From Sulfitobacter sp. M05 (GTDB lineage: Bacteria > Pseudomonadota > Alphaproteobacteria > Rhodobacterales > Rhodobacteraceae), in contig NZ_JABEDH010000003.1 in NCBI RefSeq assembly GCF_029285175.1, forward strand, positions 1-64,000: a DNA stretch of 64,000 nt, read 5' to 3'. Both the position numbers and the translations under genes were made by a program. Shown here in pieces: positions 58,691 to 64,000 of the stretch. Position 1 is the first letter of the stretch. The number at the start of each line of letters is the position of its first letter. A model generated the notes under the pieces. It was not told the DNA's origin, searched no databases, and worked only from the letters and a program-made list of their open reading frames with translations.

Positions 58691-60019
58691 ATGATCAGCA
58701 AGGAATTGAACGACACGATTACATTGACCGGACCGGGCAGTGACGCAGGGGCGGTGTTGCGCCGCTACTGGCAACCTGCGGCGCTTTCGGATGAACTGGC
58801 GGGGGAGCGCCCGCTGGTGCCGGTGACTTTGCTGGGTGAACGGTTGGTTTTGTTTCGCGACAACAATGGGGCCTTGGGGCTGATAGACCGCCATTGTCCG
58901 CACCGTGGGGCTGACCTGTGTCATGGCCGGTTAGAAGATAACGGGCTGCGCTGTCCGTTCCACGGTTGGCATTTTGACCGCAGCGGCCAATGTGTCGAGC
59001 AGCCGGGCGAACCGGACGGCAGCCGGATGCATGAAAGTATCCGTGCGACCTCTTATCCGGTAGAAGAGCGTAACGGCATCATCTTTGCCTATATGGGGCC
59101 GGGTGATCCGCCGCCGTTTCCGAACTTCGACTGTTTTCGCGCTCCTGACACCCATGTGTTTGCGTTCAAGGGGCTGTGGGAGTGTAATTGGTTGCAGGCA
59201 ATGGAGGTCGGGATCGACCCGGCACATGCGTCTTTCCTGCACCGGTTTCTCAAGGACGAAGACCCCGCGGACAGCTATGGCAAACAGTTTCGGGATAAGG
59301 CGGCGGATACAAACATTCCGATGACGAAACTGCTGCGCGACTATACCAATCCCGAGATCACGGTGGAGGAAACCGATTACGGCCTGCGTCTGATCGCGCT
59401 GCGCCATCTGGACGCGGCCCAAAGCCATATCCGGATCACCAATCAGATTTTCCCACAGGCCATTTCGATCCCGATGAGCCGCGAGATGATCATTACCCAG
59501 TGGCATGTGCCGATCGACGATGAACATTGTTATTGGTATTCGATGTTCACCAGTTTCACCGACCCGGTGGATAAGGAACTGATGCGCGCGCAGCGACTAA
59601 AAGAACATCGCCTGCCGGATTATGCGCCGCTGAAGAACAAGCGCAACAATTACGGGTTCAACCCCGAGGAACAACGCACCGAAACCTATACCGGCATGGG
59701 AATGGACATCAACGTGCATGACCAATGGGCGGTTGAAAGCCCTGGACCGATCTTTGACCGCACCCGTGAGCATCTGGGCAAGACCGACGTTGCGATTATC
59801 AAATACCGCCGGATGCTGCGGGCAGCGATTGCGGCGGTGAAAGACGGGCAAGAGGATGCCTTGCCAATGCGGGGTGATGTGGACCCTGCAACGGTCTTTG
59901 GTCCGATTTCAAACGATACTATCGGGGACAAAGCCGCGTGGCGCGCGGTTTCCGCAACCAGCGATGCAGAGCGGCGGGCCGGGTGTACGGATTGGGATGC
60001 CACGGTCAGCCCCTCATGA
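58691..60019 (+). CDS. Rieske non-haem iron oxygenase, phthalate/LigXa type
   Basis: A 442-residue protein. Rieske cluster: CPHRGADLCHGRLEDNGLRC then PFHGWHFD (C-x-H...C-x2-H). The catalytic iron site is QAMEVGIDPAHASFLHRF (two His). The C-terminal stretch with RNNYGFNPEEQRTETYTGMG and GPIFDRTREHLGKTD is typical of phthalate 4,5-dioxygenase/LigXa relatives. It hydroxylates or demethylates an aromatic or N-heterocyclic substrate. No ferredoxin or reductase gene is adjacent. Overlaps the ligase gene by ATGA. Confidence 0.83.
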   Translation: MISKELNDTITLTGPGSDAGAVLRRYWQPAALSDELAGERPLVPVTLLGERLVLFRDNNGALGLIDRHCPHRGADLCHGRLEDNGLRCPFHGWHFDRSGQCVEQPGEPDGSRMHESIRATSYPVEERNGIIFAYMGPGDPPPFPNFDCFRAPDTHVFAFKGLWECNWLQAMEVGIDPAHASFLHRFLKDEDPADSYGKQFRDKAADTNIPMTKLLRDYTNPEITVEETDYGLRLIALRHLDAAQSHIRITNQIFPQAISIPMSREMIITQWHVPIDDEHCYWYSMFTSFTDPVDKELMRAQRLKEHRLPDYAPLKNKRNNYGFNPEEQRTETYTGMGMDINVHDQWAVESPGPIFDRTREHLGKTDVAIIKYRRMLRAAIAAVKDGQEDALPMRGDVDPATVFGPISNDTIGDKAAWRAVSATSDAERRAGCTDWDATVSPS

Positions 60020-61470
60020 GCGCGCTCAAGGACCGGATCGCAAGCGGCAGTCTGGCGCGCCTTGGCTTGCTGGACGGTGCGCGGATTGACCAATGCGCCG
60101 AGGTGGCGGCACAGGCCGAGGCCGCCAATCTGGAGACCATTCGCGTATTGTTCACCGATCAGCATGGTATTTTGCGCGGCAAGACGGTTGTGGCCAGCGC
60201 CTTGCCATCGCTTTTTGCCGACGGCATGGCCGCCCCGTCGACCTTGTTGCTGAAAGACACCTCTCACCGTACGGTTTTCCCGGTCTGGGAGGCGCAGGGC
60301 GCTGTTGCAAGTGACATGCGCGGTGCGGGGGACATCCTGATGGTGCCTGACCCCGCGACGTTTCGGGTTTTGCCGTGGTCACCGCATTCGGCATGGCTAC
60401 TTTGTGATCTGGCGGATTGTACGGGGGCATCAACGCCGCTTTGTACACGTGGCATCCTGCGCAAATCCGTTGACCGTCTGGCGACACAGGGGATGGCGCT
60501 TGTTGTTGGGCTTGAGGTTGAATTTCATGTGTTTCGCGTGCTGGACCCCAAGCTTGGCCACGCAGCTGCGACCATGCCCGGGCAGCCGGTGCAAACCGAG
60601 AACCTTGCCCAAGGCTACCAATTTCTGACCGAAACCCAGTATGACGCGCTTGAGCCGGTAATGGATGATCTGCGCCGCACCTGCGAGGGGCTGGGCCTGC
60701 CGATCCGATCCATGGAGGTCGAGATGGGGCCAAGCCAGTTCGAATTCACTTTTGATCCCGCCGCTCCGATGACCCATGCCGACAATATGGTGATGCTGCG
60801 CACCGCCGTGAAACAGGTCTGCGCGCGCCATGGATTGCACGCCACGTTTATGTGTAAACCGAACCTGCCCAATGCCGTGGCCAGCGGGTGGCATCTGCAT
60901 CAGTCATTGACCGACATGCACACCGGTTCGAACCTGTTTCAGACGCAGGAGGATGCCCTGACGCCAGAATGCAGCGGCTGGATTGCCGGATTGTTGGCAC
61001 ATGCGGCGCAGACTTGCCTGCTCAGCACACCGACAGTGAACGGGTACAAACGCTATCAGCCCCATCAACTGGCTCCGAACCGCATTGTCTGGGCCCGTGA
61101 CAACCGTGGGGCGATGATCCGCGTATTGACGAAACCGGGCGATCCCGCCAGCCGGATTGAAAACCGTATCGCGGAACCCGCTGCAAATCCCTATCTGTTC
61201 TTCGCAAGCCAGATCATTGCGGGCATGGATGGGCTGACACAACAGATGGTGGCCCCTGCGCCAGTTGAAAATCCCTATGATGCCGAGGCGGCCCCCTTAC
61301 CGGACAGCCTGCTGGCGGCGATTACGGCCTTTGACACCTCGCCGCTTTATCGCGCGACACTGGGGGACGCGTTTGTGGATTATCTGTGCAAGATCAGACG
61401 GGCAGAGTGGGACCGGTATCACCTGACTGTATCGGCTTGGGAGCAACAGGAGTATTTTGGTCTTTACTAG
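60016..61470 (+). CDS. glutamine-synthetase-family ligase (gamma-glutamyl-amine type)
   Basis: A 484-residue GS-fold enzyme from ATG 60016. N-terminal domain: IRVLFTDQHGILRGKTVVAS. Catalytic: VVGLEVEFHVFRV (Glu ligands), SMEVEMGPSQFEFTF, SGWHLHQSL (His) and VNGYKRYQPHQLAPNRIVWA, then GDPASRIENRIAEPAANPYL (substrate/ATP Arg). It is more like gamma-glutamylpolyamine, -methylamide or -anilide synthetases than housekeeping GlnA. Its stop codon TAG lies in the CTAG site where the MITE begins. Confidence 0.8.
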   Translation: MSALKDRIASGSLARLGLLDGARIDQCAEVAAQAEAANLETIRVLFTDQHGILRGKTVVASALPSLFADGMAAPSTLLLKDTSHRTVFPVWEAQGAVASDMRGAGDILMVPDPATFRVLPWSPHSAWLLCDLADCTGASTPLCTRGILRKSVDRLATQGMALVVGLEVEFHVFRVLDPKLGHAAATMPGQPVQTENLAQGYQFLTETQYDALEPVMDDLRRTCEGLGLPIRSMEVEMGPSQFEFTFDPAAPMTHADNMVMLRTAVKQVCARHGLHATFMCKPNLPNAVASGWHLHQSLTDMHTGSNLFQTQEDALTPECSGWIAGLLAHAAQTCLLSTPTVNGYKRYQPHQLAPNRIVWARDNRGAMIRVLTKPGDPASRIENRIAEPAANPYLFFASQIIAGMDGLTQQMVAPAPVENPYDAEAAPLPDSLLAAITAFDTSPLYRATLGDAFVDYLCKIRRAEWDRYHLTVSAWEQQEYFGLY

Positions 61471-61734
61471 GGCCTGTGGACAATCATCCTGCCGCATTGG
61501 TTTCAGTCCAAAATTGCTCAGTTCCAGGCAAGAAAGCGTAGGACTAACGGGTTAATTCCAGCTTTCTTAACGCAGAACTGGGCAATTTTGGCGAAATCGC
61601 TGCGCGACGCGGCCCATTTTGCCTCCGGATTCACCGCATTGCCCTTCCGATGAACCACATCGGGGCGGTCAATTCGGCTCGCCAGCGGCAAAATGGGTCT
61701 CGCGCCAGTGCGGCAGGATGATTGTCCACAGGCC
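61471..61734. mobile_element. 264-bp MITE-like element with 26-bp terminal inverted repeats
   Basis: Ends are GGCCTGTGGACAATCATCCT onward at 61471 and its reverse complement ending at 61734, with 26 bases perfectly matched. Direct CTAG copies flank it (61467-61470 and 61735-61738), fitting an IS5-type target duplication. Inside are three further inverted pairs: CCAAAATTGCTCAGTTC / GAACTGGGCAATTTTGG (one mismatch), AAGAAAGC / GCTTTCTT and CCCATTTTGCC / GGCAAAATGGG. No transposase is encoded, so it must be moved in trans. It could form a large folded RNA when transcribed from the ligase operon. Confidence 0.82.
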
Positions 61735-61815
61735 CTAGGCTTGGGGCGCAGCCCACTTGCAAGCTTCTGTCAGAAGATGTCTAACTTGGGCATTAATTGA
61801 ACAGGAGTTCTATTC

Positions 61816-62583
61816 ATGGAAATGTGGTCAGGAAGTGTGGCGATTGTCACGGGTGGGGCATCGGGTCTGGGGGCTGCGACAGCCACGGCTTTGGCCGGTG
61901 CCGGGTTGAAAGTGGCGATCTTTGATCTGAATGCGGAGGCTGGCGAGGCGCATGCCGCCAGCCTGGGCGGTACGTTTCACAGCGTCGATGTGTCAAATGC
62001 CGAACAGGTCAAGGCGGCAATGGATGCAGTCACCGAGCAACAGGGCGCGCCACGTGTGCTGGTCAATTGCGCGGGGATCGGACCTGCGGCCAAGACGGTT
62101 TCGCGCGGCGAGCCTCATGACGCGGGATTGTTTGCCAAAGTCATCGGCATCAACCTGATCGGATCGTTTATCTGTGCGTCAGAAGCGGCATCCCGCATGG
62201 TTGCCCAAGATCCGATGGCCCCTGACGGCGCGCGCGGCGTGATTGTGAACACGGCATCGGTGGCGGCTTATGACGGTCAGATCGGGCAAGTTGCTTATGC
62301 GGCGTCCAAGGGCGGTATTGTGGGCATGACCCTGCCTATGGCGCGCGATCTGGCGGACAAGGGCGTGCGGATTTGTACGGTGGCACCGGGGCTGTTCCTG
62401 ACACCCTTGTTGGAAGGGTTGCCGCAGGATGTACAGGACTCACTGGGCGCGCAGGTGCCGTTTCCTTCACGGCTGGGCCAGCCCGCGGAATATGGCAAGC
62501 TGGTATGCCATATCCTCGACAACCCGATGCTGAACGGCGAGGTCATTCGGCTGGACGGCGCGATCCGTATGGCACCGCGCTAG
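61816..62583 (+). CDS. short-chain dehydrogenase/reductase
   Basis: A 255-residue NAD(P) enzyme: VAIVTGGASGLGAATATALA (cofactor Gly motif), VDVSNAEQVKAAMDAVT, LVNCAGIGP (NAG-like), VNTASVAAYDGQIGQVAYAA then SKGG (Ser-Tyr-Lys catalytic set) and VAPGLFLTPLLEGLP. It resembles 3-hydroxyacyl-CoA dehydrogenase type II members. It lies after the Rieske/ligase genes, separated by the MITE, and may complete the pathway. The stop codon overlaps the palindrome at 62580. Confidence 0.86.
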   Translation: MEMWSGSVAIVTGGASGLGAATATALAGAGLKVAIFDLNAEAGEAHAASLGGTFHSVDVSNAEQVKAAMDAVTEQQGAPRVLVNCAGIGPAAKTVSRGEPHDAGLFAKVIGINLIGSFICASEAASRMVAQDPMAPDGARGVIVNTASVAAYDGQIGQVAYAASKGGIVGMTLPMARDLADKGVRICTVAPGLFLTPLLEGLPQDVQDSLGAQVPFPSRLGQPAEYGKLVCHILDNPMLNGEVIRLDGAIRMAPR

Positions 62584-62597
62584 GGTCCTGACCCTAG
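62580..62597. repeat. palindrome family TAGGGTCCTGA, copy 3
   Basis: CTAGGGTCCTGACCCTAG is palindromic, with 8 pairable bases on each side of the central CT. It includes the SDR stop codon. It may serve as a terminator between convergent SDR and mnhG. Confidence 0.7.
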
Positions 62598-62625
62598 GCT
62601 CAGGCCCGGGCCGGCGGTCCGGGTT

Positions 62626-63015
62626 TCAGGTCTCCGGATCAGCCGCCAGTTCGCGGTCTGCTTCGGGGACGTTCAGGGTGGACCATGTGTCGTCACGCAG
62701 GGGCGGCGGTGGCGCGGTGCAGGACTGTTTGTGGATGTTCACCTTGGCGATAAAATTCGCCGAGATCGGGGCGGTGACAAACAGGAACGCCATGATCAGC
62801 AATTCATGCATCGACCCTTGGCCAATCAGATAGGAATTGATCATCGAAGCCAGCAGCAAGGCCCCGATGCCAATGGTGCCAACCTTGGTCGGGGCATGCA
62901 GTCGCGTCATGGAATCGTTGAATTTCAACAAACCGATGGTGCCCACCAGCGCAAAACCTGTCCCGATCAAGAGGCAGATACCAACCAGATATGTACCGAT
63001 AATTTCAAAGCTCAT
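62626..63015 (-). CDS. mnhG: Na+/H+ antiporter subunit G
   Basis: A 129-residue protein with three TM helices: TYLVGICLLIGTGFALVGTI, IGALLLASMINSYL and LLIMAFLFVTAPISANFIAK. LLKFNDSMTRLHAPTKVGT is the MnhG signature. It has an unusually long ~35-residue polar tail. It is the last gene of the leftward antiporter cluster, overlapping mnhF by ATGA. Confidence 0.9.
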   Translation of the reverse strand: MSFEIIGTYLVGICLLIGTGFALVGTIGLLKFNDSMTRLHAPTKVGTIGIGALLLASMINSYLIGQGSMHELLIMAFLFVTAPISANFIAKVNIHKQSCTAPPPPLRDDTWSTLNVPEADRELAADPET

Positions 63016-63299
63016 TCGATGATATCCCCCCGCAACACGAAGCGCGCATAAGCTACGGTGGATACGAACCCCAGCATGGCGACAATCAGAGTTACCTCGA
63101 AATAAATCTGCGTCCCTTGCAGGATGCCAAGCAGCACAACCAGACCGATGGCATTCACCACCATCGTGTCCAGCGCCAGAATACGGTCGCCGACAGAGGG
63201 GCCGATCACCAGCCGTATCATCGACATGATCTGCGCCACCACAATGCCGACAAAGGCCATGTTATAAGCAAAATTCATAAAGTCGGTTGCAGCGTTCAT
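63012..63299 (-). CDS. mnhF: Na+/H+ antiporter subunit F
   Basis: A 95-residue protein with three TM helices. The conserved RLVIGPSVGDRILALDTMVV and NAIGLVVLLGILQGTQ identify MnhF/MrpF. It overlaps mnhE by ATGA. Confidence 0.9.
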   Translation of the reverse strand: MNAATDFMNFAYNMAFVGIVVAQIMSMIRLVIGPSVGDRILALDTMVVNAIGLVVLLGILQGTQIYFEVTLIVAMLGFVSTVAYARFVLRGDIIE

Positions 63300-63796
63300 A
63301 GGAAGATCTCCTTTAACCGGCGTTCATAACGCTCCTTGATCCCGTCACGTTCGCCATCAGGGTCATCCGTATGCAAAACATGCACCAACAGGCTGTGACC
63401 CTCGTCTGACAGGTCTGCCGAAACGGTGCCGGGGGTCAGGGTGATTGTACCTGCCAACACGGTGATGGCTTCGGGTGTGGTCAGATCCAGCGGGATGGTA
63501 ATCCACGCGGGCTTTAGCGATGCGTTGGATTTTGTCAGCACGATCCATGCCACCTGAATATTGGCAACAATAATGTCCCACAACACGATCATCGCATAGC
63601 TGAACAGCCGCCCTACATGTACACCGCCGGGCCGCTCGGGCCACCAGATCGCTGTGGCTTTGGTGATGACGATGCCAAGGATCACTCCGAACAACGCCAT
63701 GCCGGGGGTGAATTCATTTTGCAGCAAGGTCCAGACCACAGCCAGCAGGACGGTCAGCAACGGATGGGGAAACAGCCAGCGAAAACTGCGGGTCAT
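63296..63796 (-). CDS. mnhE: Na+/H+ antiporter subunit E
   Basis: A 166-residue protein: WLFPHPLLTVLLAVVWTLLQ at the N-terminal TM, then RLFSYAMIVLWDIIVANIQV. The soluble C-terminus has ITLTPGTVSADLSDEGHSLL and VHVLHTDD, the MnhE hallmark. It starts 1 base after the mnhD stop. Confidence 0.9.
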   Translation of the reverse strand: MTRSFRWLFPHPLLTVLLAVVWTLLQNEFTPGMALFGVILGIVITKATAIWWPERPGGVHVGRLFSYAMIVLWDIIVANIQVAWIVLTKSNASLKPAWITIPLDLTTPEAITVLAGTITLTPGTVSADLSDEGHSLLVHVLHTDDPDGERDGIKERYERRLKEIFL

Positions 63797-63797
63797 G

Positions 63798-64000
63798 TCA
63801 GTACACCTCCTTTGTCGGGCTACTCAGCTTGCCTGGGGTCTCCAGCACCTTGGATATGTAGGGATCCGGTGCGAACAATTGTGCCGCAGTGCGTTCAACA
63901 TAGGAATAGGCCGGACCGGCGAATACCGTATGTGCCACCAGCAATGCCAGCAATCCACCCACTGCAACATAGGATAGGGCGGCGGGTGCCGGGAAGGGCT
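63798..64000 (-). CDS. mnhD: Na+/H+ antiporter subunit D, C-terminus only
   Basis: The minus strand from the window edge translates to ALSYVAVGGLLALLVAHTVF, then AGPAYSYVERTAAQLFAPDP and ending SSPTKEVY with a stop at 63798-63800. This is the C-terminal TM helix and tail of the NuoN-like antiporter subunit. The rest lies outside the window. Confidence 0.82.
   Translation of the reverse strand, partial: PFPAPAALSYVAVGGLLALLVAHTVFAGPAYSYVERTAAQLFAPDPYISKVLETPGKLSSPTKEVY

Noticed and set aside
1..64000. CRISPR arrays, rRNA, riboswitches or a replication origin
   Set aside because: I looked for regular direct repeats with unique spacers, rRNA motifs, known riboswitch cores and parAB/repABC genes and saw none.

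Overview
The window looks like chromosome of a marine alphaproteobacterium of the Roseobacter group (Rhodobacteraceae). This rests on gene content and gene order: NnrS with a DUF6522 protein, a TctCBA tricarboxylate transporter beside TctDE, glycine betaine and dimethylglycine genes, an Mnh/Mrp antiporter and many ABC importers. It also rests on the dense ATGA-overlapping operons. I made no database search; family names come from motifs read in the translations.

Layout. (1) 1-8.7 kb is an accessory region. It holds an IS3-type transposase edge, a polymorphic toxin / SUKH immunity / CDC123-like ATP-grasp cassette, and then a 3.9-kb segment (3129-7018) bounded by 24-bp perfect inverted repeats. 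That segment carries an IS1595-type transposase plus passenger genes: a BstA-like putative phage-exclusion protein, a DUF6471 protein, an ImmA/IrrE protease and a membrane protein. A TetR/VOC divergent pair and a decayed MocR gene follow. (2) 8.7-14.1 kb holds an NnrS cluster with one nonsense-broken small gene, a phosphoesterase, and an AraC-type regulator divergent from a hydrolase. (3) 14.1-20.3 kb is a TctDE two-component system with an extra binding protein, divergent from TctCBA. (4) 20.4-30.5 kb is a divergent amino-sugar locus (NagA, NagB-II-like deaminase, GntR, BadF-type kinase / MurQ, CUT1 ABC importer, Gfo/Idh/MocA). It reads as PTS-independent salvage of MurNAc and GlcNAc. (5) tRNA-Arg(TCT) lies at 30.9 kb. 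(6) 31-45.7 kb is a betaine/methylamine locus: ProXVW-type importer, two FAD-GcvT demethylase-like enzymes each paired with a choline-kinase-like gene, an IMPase-family phosphatase, a GrdB-like protein, a DeoR regulator and a GarR-like dehydrogenase. Two of its divergent promoter regions share a tandem TGTTGAT direct repeat, probably the DeoR site. (7) 45.7-48.4 kb is a glycosyltransferase/GtrA operon. (8) 49-62.6 kb is a catabolic island: PotADBC-like importer; PLP lyase, M24 hydrolase and EutA-like racemase; then an alpha/beta hydrolase, Rieske oxygenase, glutamine-synthetase-like ligase and SDR. A 264-bp MITE-like element sits exactly at the ligase stop codon. (9) The window ends in the mnhD-E-F-G antiporter genes.

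The most novel signals are the inverted-repeat-bounded defence-like transposon, the toxin/immunity/ATP-grasp cassette, the catabolic island with no obvious known substrate, the duplicated kinase/FAD-enzyme modules with a shared operator, a three-copy palindrome family and the MITE.
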